The position numbers were made by a program, and so were the translations under genes. 64,000 nt of DNA. Origin: Bradysia coprophila. Taxonomy: Eukaryota; Arthropoda; Insecta; Diptera; Sciaridae. Positions 47,348-60,448 of the stretch are shown here, in pieces. Below the pieces are notes generated by a model that saw only the letters and a program-made list of their open reading frames with translations, was not told the DNA's origin and searched no databases. The DNA is taken from assembly GCF_014529535.1 (NCBI RefSeq), contig NW_023503509.1, positions 1,550,001 to 1,614,000 on the forward strand, given 5' to 3'. Position 1 is the stretch's first letter. Each line of letters starts with the position of its first letter.

Positions 47348-50300
47348 ATGGCATTACCGAAACAAACGGACATCGCAATGAAGGAGGATGACGATGACGA
47401 CTTCGACGATAACAACTCAATATCAGAGCACATTTCCGTCGAGTCAAATATCGAATCGGATAGCGTTCAGCAAAGTGTTAACATCAAGAAACGACAATTG
47501 TTTGGCATGGATAAATCAGACAAAGATGACGATTTACTTGACGATCTGTTGACCGGAGAAAATATTGCCAAACATTTTGCGGTCGATGATGATGAGGACA
47601 AACGCGGAGCGCGGAAAGAAGATGTTGACGAATCCTCTGATATTAGACCGAGCATATCCGAACAGCAAGAGCAATTGGTCGAGTCAATTTCAAAATTGAA
47701 GGACTTATCGGAGAGAAAGATTCAAATAAAAATCCATCGAGACGCGGACGATGATGAAGTGGCATCAGTGAATGTAAAATTGGATGTGCGTGAACGAAGT
47801 AGTAAAGTTGATTTGATAAGAAGTCCTAGTCAGAAAGAAATTTCGCCATTACAAGAAGATGTGATTTTAATCAATAACGAGAAAGTGAGCATCGATTCGT
47901 TGAAGAATCTAGTGCAAGACGATCACAGTTTCAATACTACCAATGACGTTTCGGAAATTGGAGCTGATGATAATTCATTAAGCGGACTATTGAGTGAGGG
48001 GAAACAGGAATCAAGCAGGGATAACATTTTGGATGAACCTGCAGCGCAGGAAGGTGATGCAAGTGCCTTAGCAGAATCAGAAGCGTCCAACGATCCACTG
48101 AAGAGTGATGAAAGTTTCGAAGAAGACCATTCGGTCGAAGAAATTGTCGTTTCCAATGCATCGCTCAACTTAGATTCGAGAACTAAAATAAATTTCACGG
48201 AAATTGAGACACCCAATGCCGAAGCTTGTTCGGATTCGAATGCCAATAAAATTCCTCTAATGACACAAATCGTTGAGCAAACTATCGACGAATTGCCGTC
48301 AGGAGTTTTTGAAGATAAAAATGATCCGGATTCACTGGACTCATTGTCAGCTGAAATGGATCGAATTCTGCGAGACACAATCGATGACATCCCAGGAGAC
48401 GTATTTGGAGACAAAGTTGATACGAAGGGCAAAGAACAAGTTGAATATGTTAACGATCCAGATTCACTCGAAAATATGTCGGAAAACGTTTTTAATATTA
48501 TAAGTGACACGATCAACAAATTACCCATTGAGAAAGAGGATCCGTCTTCAAAGTTCATCATCAGAGACGAAATATCACAGATTTTGACGAAAACGGTCAA
48601 TGATTTACCTATCGCTGAATCGGACTCCATAGAATATTCGGATGGTATTGCTGATATAAAGGAGAAAATCAAAGAGAAAACGTCGGTGGTCGTCGACCCA
48701 CCAAAACCGAAAACCCATCAGCAAATTATCGAAGAAATTGAAATTGAAGACTTCCCGCCAGTGGTAGTCAAGACAATGGAAAAATGTAACTATGTGAAAG
48801 AGATGCTGGACGATATAACCGAGGAATCGGACATTTCTCTTGAACCAAAAGTGTATCCTGTGACGACGATTCCACAGCTATCAATTGTGAGCAATGAAAT
48901 CAAAGACAAAGGATCTGAAATGAGGAAGATAATCGAAGCGAACTACTTAAACGATATGTTTTTCCCGGTGTCGCCGTACCTAGCCGATTTCGTTCAAAAC
49001 GAACAACAAGCCAACAGTTTTGACAGTGTTGTTAGTTTGAACATGCTTCAGTTGATGGAGAGCAAGGTTAAAGAGCTTGAAGAAATTGTCGCGAGTAAAG
49101 ACGTCTGCTTGGCAGCGTTAAATATGCAGTTAGACTCCAGGCGTAATTCTATCAAGGATGTCATACCATCTGCTCGAGATTCGTATAGTTTAGCTACGGT
49201 TTCAACGGAGTACCGCACCTATCAAGATGAATACGTGAATCGGGTAGGCTGAAGATAATTCTATTTGAAAATACCAAAACCAATCTTACGTTTATCTCTA
49301 TCGTTACAGGCATTCGACTTCAACATCGAACTGGCGGAGCGTGATCAAATCATCGAGACATTAACTGCATCACTGCAGCAAAATATCCGAATGAACGAGC
49401 AGTTAAGATTCCAAGGTGATAAACTGATGACCGAAGTTATGCAGCTCCGGAAACAAGTGTCCGAAACCGGAGAATTCGTTCGCCGCACTCAATGGATGCG
49501 TGATCAGGGTGGCAGTCAACGGTTGTCAGAAATATCAATAGATTTGGTTGAAAGCGACGACAATTTGGACGAGAAAAACTTCACCGACATTGAGGAGAAA
49601 TCGTACTGTACATCCACCGAACGGCAATCCGTTGATGGTGCTGGTTATGATTCGTTTGAACCGTTGCCCATATCGAAGCAGATCGAACAATTTCAGAAGT
49701 ATCTGTCACAAGACGAGCTACGGATCTTTTTCATGGTGCAAAGTAAATTCCACGACTACCTGAGCCAGGAGGTGGAGAAGGTGAAAAACCGGCACGATGC
49801 CGAGATGAAGATTTTGAACGATCAATTGGAAACGGAAAAACATGACAAGAATGTGGAGGTAAGGGTCGATTGTGTGCTATCGTGGGTGGAATGTTCTTCT
49901 AAATTATCAGCTCCGATTTTTAGATAAATCGGCTGCAGCAACTATTGACCAATGTGAAAAGTGGTTCAACTGAACTGGAAGATCTTCGCAAGGAACTGGA
50001 TGAAGTGCATGCCCGTGAAATGGAAGATTTACGAACCTATTTCGAGCAGAAATGTACCGACATGGAAAAGCAGTAAGATCACCAGTAATGCCGTTAAACG
50101 GATCATCGGTTGCTAACTTTCTTTCAATCGTTCCAGATATTCCGAAGAAGTCTTTTCGCAACACAGTCGTCGCCATTCAAACGAAAGCGGTTCAGAACTT
50201 TCCGATCAGGAGCAACTAATCGATGATCATGTCTCGAACATCCAGCCAACCAGTCCTAAACGCAAAAGCAAAGACTTGCTGGCAAGCCCAACGCATAGAA

Positions 50301-50904
50301 AAATAACACCGACGAGCATTGGCGACCTGTTAAGTCCGTTACGAAAAATCGACGTTCAAAATGAAGATCAGGTGAAATTCTGTCCCCAATTGCACTCACT
50401 AACACTGTGACTAATGCGACTAAACTTTCGATTAGGATCCTGAGCCCACTGTCGATGAAATCCATGCGTTCTACAAGGATAAGATTTCGGAACTGAATAG
50501 AAACTATGACGACACAATGCGCAGACTAAAGTTGCGATTGAAACGATTCGAAAATAGAAGCGCCGATGACGAGTACATGGTAAGTTTAGTTTATTGTCCT
50601 CTTGTTCTGTGTTTGGGTTGGTTATCGGTGTTTTGCAATTTAAAAAAACGAATCATCTGACTGAAGAAAACAATGAGCTAAAAATCGACCGACCATAATT
50701 TCACGTTTTCATTGTCAAATAACCGCATGGTTTTTCCATCAATTTATGTCTTAAATCTAACAGCCGGATGATGATAGCACGGATGATACTAACAATGATA
50801 GTCAAGCGCTCCGGAGAATTGTGGAAGAGTACGAGGAACGGTTAGAGCAACAAATTGCCCTAGCACGTGTGGACATGGTACAAGCATTCGAGGAGCAAAT
50901 CAAG
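47348..50904 (+). CDS. Large acidic coiled-coil protein, pericentrin/AKAP450 (Plp)-like, 5' part
   Basis: Exons 47348-49243, 49310-49858, 49924-50072, 50137-50371, 50436-50579, 50764-50904; 3114 bp, 1038 codons, open at the last donor (AAG/GTGAGT), so the 3' part is missing. Pericentrin-like proteins scaffold pericentriolar material and end in a PACT domain, not visible here. Seen: residues 1-560 very acidic and Ser-rich with a degenerate repeat (308-421); coiled coil from about 565 (LQLMESKVKELEEIVASKD); at the exon 1/2 joint, ELAERDQIIETLTASLQQN, which resembles the conserved KQRDxIIxxLTxxLQQ segment of AKAP9/pericentrin; further coiled coils ending EEYEERLEEQIALARVDMVQ. The start ATG follows an in-frame TGA in the same exon. 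The family call rests mainly on that one segment and the architecture. Confidence 0.7.
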
Positions 50905-52122
50905 GTGAGTTGTGCCGTTGATCGTAACATCAGAATTTCATAGCATGTATGATCATTGTTTTCTTGAACATCGTCTCAAAGTAATCGTGCATGCATTGGG
51001 AGGAAATTATGTCTTTTACATGAAAAATTATTTCTGCAGTCCACAGGTCATCAGTTTATTGGCCAGACATATTCATGCTCATCGTGTTACACAGTCATTT
51101 GACAATATGTGTTGTTCACAAATTCACCTTGTTTCATCAGTTTCATTTTTCTTGAAAATCTGAAATTCTGATCTAATCAATCACTAGGCTTGTAAAAAGG
51201 CCCTCTTTGCCCTTAATCCATACAAAAAATAAAAAGCCATTCGGGCATCGTTCAAATAACCATGGGACCTGTCCAGGCCTGAGAAACATTTGGTCAAACA
51301 TGTCAGTCCTGCAGCAATAAGGTGTTGTGATGTCTCCTTAAATTTCCAACACTCCTACGTCTGCATGAAACGCCGCATTTCATTCACTTCAACGAACAAT
51401 CATCGTATCGTCTTATTATCAGTAAATTTACTTCATATTTTGTTTAACCCAGATAATTGCCATAAGTGCGAGTTAGACGACCATATTGCAACATTGCAAA
51501 GTCGATAGAGCGAGAAGGATAGAAACATTCCAGTAATAGCACGTATCACATTGTTTACTGCTAAATCTTGTACTTCATTTGTTTCAACATAAAGTTTGCT
51601 ATAAAAGCTAACGCTAACAAGAGGTCATTGCTTATATTTCACTCGTCGTTGTAGATAACAGATGAAGCTTAGACGCTTGGTTAACTGTGTTTACACTTAT
51701 TAGCTATGCAGTGCAAATTCATGAAATGGTAAACGATGAAAGAACATTTATGTAAAATGTCTATGTGACAGTCGTTTTGTAGCCTATGCAACCATTTACC
51801 CCCACTTTCTTAAAACTAAAGTCATGACTCTGAACCACTATTTGAGACCTTGCCGTTGCTTTTATGTCTAGAAGCCTCAACAAGAGTAGGAATTAGTTTA
51901 TGGGACGAATTATTTAAATATCGTCTAAAATTGTCGTCAAAATGAAGGTGTTGGTGCAAAATGACGAATGTAATTTTTTGATAAAATTCTTGTTGAACGG
52001 CCAGTTCAAATTTTGTAATTTTTTATTTCACATTAGTTTTCATTCTTTTTGTTACACCTTTACATCGATACCAATTCGGTTGCCCTACAATGAAATTTGA
52101 TGACTGCGACATACACTTAGCA
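50905..52122. other. Start of a long intron or 3' flank of the Plp-like gene
   Basis: No further exon of the coiled-coil protein was found between 50905 and the right edge. The stretch holds only dispersed repeats. Confidence 0.4.
51560..51668 (+). repeat. Dispersed repeat D, copy 2
   Basis: CTAAATCTTGTACTTCATTT, GTTTGCTATAAAAG, GAGGTCATTGCTTATATTTC, GTAGATAACAGATGA in the same order as in the other copies. Confidence 0.6.
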
Positions 52123-53010
52123 CGGTTGGCTTGAAACGAGATTAAATAGTAAACGCCGACCACCAATGATTTTTCATATTATTAATCAGTGATGGACAAG
52201 AACATCACACAGGAAAAAATCAGACCGATTCCCGCTTATGCCAAATAGTGACACCTACACCAAAATCAGTCATATTTGACTTCTACGACACTCAACTGTT
52301 GTCTTTTAACACAAAAAAATCATTCAAGAACAAAGGACACGAAGTAACTGAGTTACAACTCCAAAATTTAAGATTGGTTTGTAAATTTCGTCGTAGAGCG
52401 ATATCGCTACAAAAAATCTAACAAAAATGGTACGCGGCGCCACCGATGCGTATCATGTTTGGCATCGTTACAAAGCTTAAGCTTAGGGCTAAGCAACTGT
52501 ACATATTTTCTCTTAAAAAAATTATGTTTGAAGTGCTCCAGGAGTGCTCAATGTTCGCTGACGGTAGCAGAAAAAAGGTGGTCAAAAATTGGCCATTAGA
52601 GACAACATCTAAAAAATCAGTTACTATTGGTGGATAAGGCTTGTAACACTCTGTCTATATCAACTATCCGATACTTCCACGGTTGCTTCCTTTCGAAGAT
52701 ATCGCCCATTGAAAATCGTGATTTTTCGACTACTTGGAGCTACAGCTGCCCAACCAGATGTTCCAATGTGATTTTTTTTAAAATAAAAAGTCTTAGAATT
52801 AGTCACGCTACCGATCCCAATATAAATCAGAATTAACCCCTACTCTACCGGCCGTGGACGACACAGCTGCTGGTTCTCAGAAACGGATCATCCGTTCGGT
52901 CTGATTTTTACTGTGTGATGTTCTTGTCCATCACTGATTAATAATATGAAAAAAAAAAAATATTGGTGGTCGGTGTTCCCTATTTAATCTCGTTTCAAAC
53001 CAACCGAGTT
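52123..53010. mobile_element. Long-TIR element of about 890 bp
   Basis: About 110-bp inverted repeats. The left has CGGTTGGCTTGAAACGAGAT, GCCGACCACCAATG and CAGTGATGGACAAGAACATC; the mirror occurs at 52897-53008. The interior shows no transposase. No clear TSD. Confidence 0.7.
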
Positions 53011-53349
53011 AGGTTTACCATTGTTAGGTCTGTCGTAGAATTCAAAGACAGAAGTGTTAGAAGAAACATTTGTCGCAATATCATTGTAGCGCTTCGTGAA
53101 ACAATAAAACACTCAATCTTAACTAGCTGCAGAGAAGCGAGTTTTTCCTCTGACTTTTGTATTAACTACGATGGAGTTAGTGCAGCATGTATTGAGTTAA
53201 TGGCTTGTAAATTATTGATTCTAATTTTAATGTGATTATATCCCCAGACTACGGCCTAGATTACAAGCTTTAAGCTACAAGTCAAGTTTCAAAGCTCCAG
53301 TTTGACACAGTCATTAAAACACCTAAAAGTCGCTAAAAGTGCCGACTCG

Positions 53350-53448
53350 TTATCAATCTCTTATTGTCCACTTTGTTCCACACATTCACTTGTGTGTCGG
53401 CCACAAATATTGATGTGTGGAACAAAGTGGACAATAAGAGATTGATTA
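53350..53448. mobile_element. 99-bp hairpin MITE
   Basis: ATCAATCTCTTATTGTCCAC at the left, mirrored exactly by GTGGACAATAAGAGATTGAT at the right, about 40-bp arms. Bases 53449-55074 hold no recognised gene. Confidence 0.75.
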
Positions 53449-55074
53449 CACGATAGAGTTGTTAGGTCATGAGCTCCTAAAGGTGCTAAAGAAAAATTAC
53501 TTTTTACCTTGTCATCTTTTCATCAAATAATTTTCTAGTTTTGCAAGAACACAAAATTGAATTTAGACTTGAGATGATTTTTGATTATCAATTAGGAATT
53601 AGGGCACGCATTATCCTTAGTTTCAAGTTTAATCTAACGAGACGGGTGTAAAGCCATTTATTTCGCAATACACTGCATAAAAACAAAAATCATGCTCCAC
53701 ACACACACATGCATACAACAATTTTTAGCCATTGTTATGGCAGTGATTGTCTGCAAAGCGGTTGACAACCTTCCATCTCCCATTAGATTATGTGCTAACG
53801 TCATAATTTGTACAATCTGGTAACGACCACACGTGCTTTTCATAGCTCGACTTCTTTTGTAAAGTGTAAAATGTTTTCAAATTGAACATAATATATCCGA
53901 GAAAGCGCCAAATCGCGGTCAATGACGCCTACGTGTGTGAAAAACGAGGAAAAACCGGAAAATAATTTCTGTTGAATAGAAAGGTAAAAGATTCGCAATA
54001 ATAAGTGAAACGTTAATTACGTTAATGTTGTGCGCGCTTTGGTTGGAGACGTCCGGTGTCATTCGATCAATTTTACCTTCATTCAAAATTTTATCGATTC
54101 TTCGTTTATTTTTGTTCCTAGTGCGTTTGGAAATATAGAGATCTAATGCTTTCGTTATAAAGATTCCAATCGTGCAACGCAGCGAATCGGCAGCCCATTT
54201 ACAATTTCAATTTTTTAATTTCAATGACGTTACATTTTACTTCTGAACATCCAATTCGGTTCGAAGTAATTTGATGATACAACCGGGAAACCTATTTTAA
54301 AGTTACTTACCTAAAAACGTACATCCTGAAATCAATCGTCACATATCTAATGACAATTCTAAAAGCATCAAATATCCCCAAAAATTGAAAGGCCCGATTT
54401 CCTTCACCACAAAACCTCTACACTATTTTTACTTCATGTTCAAAACACCCAATTATTTATTCGGGATTGCACGCAATGTAATCATTGCACTCACACGGTG
54501 TGCCTGTCCCTTTCTCACTCTCTCATTTCTCCGTAATTATTCAGCATGGTGCGTAAGTACGTTGCATTATAACATGTGACGAAAATAATTCCCTGTGTTG
54601 GAATGTTGATCTTTTACTAGTTATTGTTCGGTTTGCTTTCAATTTATTTTTGTGTTGATGCTTTTTGCTCTCTAAAAATAACATTTTATTACACGATCGC
54701 CCTAATGCAATGGATATTATAAATGATAGCTGTAAATTACACATATAGAAATAGTATCAACATATGCAGGTTCGTTTACTTAACGAAATTGATTTGAGAA
54801 AAAAGGGGTTACACATATTATGGGCTCCATATGTGCCATGTAATCACTCGGTTGGTTTGATGACGTGAAAAGTGTTACGACTTACGATACACTGTTACGT
54901 AATATCAATGACTTCTCTTATTCATTCACTCGATGGTATCAGGGGAAGATTCATAAAAGACGTCAGGAATTGGATATGAATGGGTTTTTCTAATGTTAGG
55001 ACTGATCATTTAGATCTTTTAGAAACAGCTGATGAGTAATGGTGTTGGGTCAACCGGAAATAGTACATTACGTC

Positions 55075-55170
55075 CTTGCTTGTTAGTTATTGTTTTGGCA
55101 AGTGTGAGCTTTGCTCAAGTGGAGTAATCACACAAGCCAAAACAGTAACTTACAAGCAAGATAGTTTACA
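55075..55170. mobile_element. Small palindromic element next to TAGTACATTAC
   Basis: CTTGCTTGTTAGTTATTGTT is mirrored by AACAGTAACTTACAAGCAAG around a TTTGCTCAAG centre. It is preceded by TAGTACATTAC, the same start as palindromic family P at 15041 and 16103. Confidence 0.6.
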
Positions 55171-55404
55171 TGCTTACGGTAAGTGTATTTTCACTGTCAC
55201 AAGCAGAATTCAGACTTGTCAAAACAATTTGACTGTCTACTACCTCAGGCACCACCACTTTTCGTACATTTCGCACGATACATCTGGGGGCTTAGTGTCA
55301 CAATAGATGTTTTATCTATTAACGGCACGTACATTCCGATTGACAATTGAATCTATTCCTTCATTTGTTCAAAATACCTCCTAGTGTTTTATAGAAAATC
55401 TTTT

Positions 55405-55500
55405 ACTTCATTTGTTTTACCGTAGATTTTGCTACATAAGAAAACAGTAACCAGAGCTCATTGCTCATTTCTGTAGTCGTTGTCCTTAACAGATGATTAG
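55405..55500 (+). repeat. Dispersed repeat D, copy 3
   Basis: AAAATCTTTTACTTCATTTG, GATTTTGCTACATAAG, GAGCTCATTGCTCATTTC, TAACAGATGATTAG. Confidence 0.6.
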
Positions 55501-55974
55501 CCTCTATTCCAGTCGCTCATGTGTTACTTGACATTATGTTGTAAATCTTTTTGTAAAGTTTTTTTTTTCAATGGTGATTGTCAAATAGCGACAACAATCG
55601 CAACAATCGCTGCATTACGCAGCAGTAAGAGACACACCCACCAGGATTTGTAACTGTAAAACTTACATCGAAATAAAGTGATATTAAATTTTTGCAATCA
55701 AATAAACATGAGGTCACAGTTACATAGTCGGTTGATACAATACTTCTTATCTGTTCGCCTTGATAGAGTTTGTTAGTTGGGTGATGACAAAGTACATTCG
55801 CTTTAGGAAGGAAGTTAAATCCGAAGCCTTAAAATTTTCTTCATAAAATACCAAGTGATTGTCGGCTATTAGGTTAAGTTATTTTTTATAATCCTTAACA
55901 GACTATACATACAATCTCGCGTATAATTACCGAATCTATTACTTCTTTCGATCAGAATATTTTCAACTGATTGA

Positions 55975-56092
55975 TCCAAAATCTATTACTTTAATATTTT
56001 CAACATGTTTTTTGCTACATTAGGACTTACTAGTCAAGTTTATCGTTTATTTCTCTCGCTTCTGTCGATAACATATGAAATAACCGGCTGTA
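55975..56092 (+). repeat. Dispersed repeat D, copy 4
   Basis: CCAAAATCTATTACTTTAAT, TTTTTTGCTACATTAGG, TTATCGTTTATTTC, CGATAACATATGAAATAAC. Bases 56093-59478 contain no recognised gene or element, apart from a (CT)n run near 56327-56342. Confidence 0.6.
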
Positions 56093-59000
56093 AAAGAAAT
56101 TATTCGTGAATAACTACCGGAAATATGGAATACGTTCCACCCAAATGGTTCTATTCCTTACCATATTCCTTTTTCTATCGTATTGATTGCGTTACTAGCC
56201 TACTAAATATCACATTAATCAAACTATCCGCGTTATAGTTATTATGATTGTTGTTTCTTTTCTAACAATCGGCATCATCAAGAGCAAATACTTATGCACG
56301 CATTAACACATTTCCACTCTCTCTCTCTCTCTCCCTCCAGCACTTTGTGTAGTCACAGTGTTGGTTGATTTCGTGAAAATATTTTTTTTTCTAATCGTTC
56401 ACTCCACTCTAGCTCCATTAACAACAACTGCCATTCGAGTCTACTAAATGTGTGTAATAAGTGTATGATCCCACCAGTATCATTTCATTTCTTCTCAACA
56501 ACATTTTCGTTGCTTTTTTTGTTTCTATTTTACATTTCAACTGTGAATTCATTTTTGGTTGAGCGCGCTATTTTCGGTTTTTTTTGAGTTAGTTTGAATT
56601 TAGTGTGTCGTCTGTTCACTTGATAAAAATTTTAATGCTAAAAATATGCGTACTCGTGTGCCACCATTTACTTGAAGATAGTGAATATTCTGAACTAAAA
56701 TTGATAAAAAATAGAACTCGTTAAGAACGGACTGATTATGTAGGTTGTGTTGATAAAACCTTAATCAATAAGTAAACAGTTAAGGAATTTGTCGCTTTAA
56801 TAGTCGGCTGCAGCTGAACGATATTTGATGTGCTTGTTCGGTGATTGATTTATATTAAGAACTGTCGTGTGCACCTATACGTGAACTTTTGGGATATCTA
56901 AAAGGTGATGATGGACAACAATCGGTATTGGTCATGATCCAACAAAAAGTTGCTAGACTCTCAGTCGTCGTATATAAAATTGTCAATGAGATATTTATAA
57001 AGGTAGGAGTAGGTTAAGTTAAAGATGAAATGACTTGAACTGGTACACTATAATCATCAATGCAAATCTACCAATTAAAAAAAGATTCTCAGACGCTTTG
57101 TGTGGTGTCTGCTTATCTACGACGATGATACTTTCTTGTGATCTTCACAAATGAGTTTTAACTCATTAATCGTCTCTTATGCTAAATTACTTTTTGAATT
57201 CGTTTTATTCATGTCTTTCGCCTTCATCTCACAAAAACGCACACATGTTTTGAATCCAGATATAATTCTAATTTCGAATTTACAATGACGGATGCTCATT
57301 TTTATTGTATGTTTACATTTCTCAGTTGTTTCATCTTTGTCAAAATAATATAAATTCAAATTGTGCTGGAGTTAAAGTTCATGATCGCTTTGGTAACGAG
57401 ATAGTGGTGCCGCTTTTTATTCACTTCTTGAATGAAATTCTTTGTTTTCAAGTAAAAAGCCTTCAAGTCGGTTATTTAACTGGAACGATTTTCTATGAAA
57501 AAAAATGTAGCAAATGTTTTGAACAAAATTATTTATTTGCCGAATAGGGAATAGTGCGTTTGGTAGCCTTGCAGGGTATAGCTACTCAGTCAGTAATAAG
57601 TTTTTAGTTGCGAGAAGACAGCTTTGTCTATTCTGTGCTTTTTCGGATCTATCATTCTTTTTGTCGAGCTTCGTCTGTTTAGTCGTGTTTATCATTTTAA
57701 CCTTAAGCTCCGCACCAATTGCTTCATTGTTACGTCCCTTCGACTTGCACGTATTTTTAACATTTGCTCGGATCTTTAGTGTTACGAAATAAGGGGCAAC
57801 TTATTCAAAAATTTTAAAGAGAAGGCAGAAAAAACATCCTTCGCAGGAGGTGGTCGTTTGACATTCCATACAAAATTTATTTCCCAAATAAAATAATAAA
57901 AAGTCTGCAAAAAAGACCAGGGCTTTTTATTCGGAATTTCAATTGTTAAAATCTGAAAATACTGAAAATTTTGAAAAATCAGAAAGTTCTTAAATTTGAA
58001 AATTTTAGAAATTTTCAAGAATTTATTCTCAAAAATTCTTTAAATTCTTAAAATTCCTAAATATTCTCAAAAATTATAAAATTCCTCAAATCTCTTACAG
58101 TTCTTAAGAATTTCCGAGACAATTCATGTCCCTAACGAGAAAATGGCTCATTTCCCTTTTATGTATTGCATTCGCTGATGACTAGCTACGATAACAGATG
58201 ACCAGCATCTGAATTGTTTTGGTAAAACATCATTTTCTGATACAAATTATTGTAATCGTCATCTTCATAAATAATCTTACTGTAATGAGAGCGGGTCGTT
58301 TTATTTTTAATTTTTTTTTTGTTTCTGCCATTTTTTTCTCCAAAGTAATTTGGCAAAGTCTCATTTTCTCCTTATTTTCATCTTAATGACTAGATCGCTA
58401 TTTCGGAACAAAATAATTTTTTTGAATGCTGTGTGTTCAATGATTTCACTGAAATTACCGTGCAGTTATAAGAAATATGCTTCAAATTAATATAAAATGT
58501 AACTTCATGGTGAACAGACTTCAATTGAAACTAATTTTTTTCGAAAGTGTCATCTGATAGCCTTATCCCTATTGAGTGAAAATAATAAAATTCGTTCCCT
58601 TAAGGAGAAGATAAGGTGAAGACGTTTCAAAATAAATTCGACCCACCACCAGTTTAACAGAAGAATAAACATTTAATTCGTCATGTATGAGGCAAATATT
58701 GTCTTTAGCAAATCAGCGAAGAAACACAGCCCAGCACTGGGTAAAATTAAGTACTCTTGGTTGAACAATTTTACCTTTAATTAATCAAAACGCTTTTTAA
58801 TTCGATTCGTGAACCAAGTTTTCACTCTTTCAGAGAAAAAGTTTTTCGCTCGCTCCGTTCACAACATACAAACTATATTGTACAATAATAGTGACACTAT
58901 TCGCACCCGGTGCAAATACCATCTACCTTTTCGTATAGCTTCTAAATCATGAGCCGACACAGTCGTATAAGCCAATAGGCCTTATTCGAAACAGTCGCCC

Positions 59001-59478
59001 GAATATATAGGCCTTTTGGAGGGCCTTTTTTGATTCAGTCCGGTTGATCAGTCTTGTAGTCATTCAGAGTAAATTTTTTTGTTCAAACGATATTTGTCCT
59101 CTTCAAAGATTTTGTGCTGTTTTCTCTACTGTGAAAGTAAGTTGAGGTAACATTTGAAAGGAATTTTTATTCGCTCTACTAATGACAAATCACAACTCGA
59201 CATAACTACCAAAGATTAGCTCTGCAAAAAATGGAACTCAAACCCGTCAATTGACACGAATCAAATATTTGCACCAAGTATTTGTTCAAGCAGAAACATC
59301 TAGATGTTAAGTTCGTGAGATCACCAACTGAGTCAATGCTAAAACAGAGAAAATCTGAACATCTTTTGTTGCTCTTAGTATTCAAATTTAGATCATACCA
59401 CAACCTGTATTGACACTGATGCTGATTGGTATTGAATAAACGTTACAGCACCTTAAATACCACCTACCGGGCGAGAAA

Positions 59479-59664
59479 ATGAAGAAAAGTTGTGGGTTAC
59501 GCCGTAGACTCAAACGCAACTCAGAACAAATCAATGAAAATCCAGAAATAGAAATTATTTCTCAATGGCTGCTTGCAATCATCTTGTTGTATATTTTCAT
59601 TAATTCTTTCACCGAAAAAAATTCCAATGAAATTATAGTTGTTAACGCAACTGTTGTAAAATAA
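59479..59664 (+). CDS. Possible 61-aa single-pass membrane microprotein
   Basis: ATG to TAA. The N-terminus is Lys/Arg-rich (MKKSCGLRRRLKR); a 17-20-residue hydrophobic segment follows (WLLAIILLYIFINSF), then a short polar tail with a potential NAT glycosylation site. AATAAA-like signals follow near 59749-59757. The balance of residues is better than in neighbouring AT-driven frames, but I recognise no family and it may be chance. Confidence 0.25.
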   Translation: MKKSCGLRRRLKRNSEQINENPEIEIISQWLLAIILLYIFINSFTEKNSNEIIVVNATVVK

Positions 59665-60238
59665 TTTTGTTTACTATTTTTCGTAACATACACAACGGTG
59701 AACATTAAAACGGATTTCTGTCTTGCCACCAGCTAAATATACACAGAAATAATAATAAAGAAAATTTGTCTTCTCTATAGTGAATGGCTGGTTCTGTTTA
59801 AACAACATCCTAGTGTAAAAGATCGTAACGTGAGTAACACGGAATGAAATGAAAATATTTTGTTTGTTTTGGTGCTACATAACATAACGGTTATGTTGTA
59901 CCGAAAAATTAATAGGAAATAGAAAATTGTTTCCTTACGAAATTTATTGGCAAGCTAATGAAGACGAAAATTTGAAGTTTTTTTACGGCCAGACTTATAT
60001 TATAAGTCAGAAATCTCAACTGAAACAAAAACTTAAATGTTTTTGACTAAACTTTGGTTAGATGAATGAATCGATCCTTCACAAGGCTTGGAGAAGGTCA
60101 GGTTGATTCTTTTTTAGTTCAATTTTTTTATGCGAGCCTTATTTTGACTTGAACCGGATTCAGTTTTCTTGAGCTGACCTGATATGACGATATCAAATTT
60201 GTCCAGGTGCAGGTAACCTGCCTCGGTTATATGTACTG

Positions 60239-60448
60239 ATGTGCATCGACAACGAAGTGTTATCGTCACCCGTTGTGATTTCTATGCTAGTTAAAGAGTG
60301 TAAGGACTACCTGAACCTAATGGACCAAAACAACAAAATAGTTTTGGTCTGGGTTCTCGAAAGCGAACGCTCAATGGGCCAGAGATTTGATCAACATGTC
60401 CCGAAATCAGGTCCCTGGTGGCGACAGACTGTGTTTCTCGATCATTAA
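60239..60448 (+). pseudogene. LINE ribonuclease H relic
   Basis: The 69-codon frame contains SMLVKECKDYLNLMDQNNKI followed by VLVWV, aligning with the helix and strand of RNase H domains of LINEs (SxLVxEC...L..L...N.V.L.WVPGH). The following GHxGxxGNExAD motif is decayed (only GQ, D and KSG remain in register). Too short and eroded to name the clade. Confidence 0.45.

Noticed and set aside
47923..48672. 249-codon minus-strand frame
   Set aside because: Shadow of the long acidic first exon of the Plp-like gene; Ser-rich because it mirrors Asp/Glu/Ser codons.
59479..59540. MKKSCGLRRRLKR resembling the basic N-terminus of macoilin
   Set aside because: Tempting as the missing first exon, but it lies 36 kb downstream of the gene end, has no splice donor at the needed point, and continues as its own reading frame with a membrane segment.
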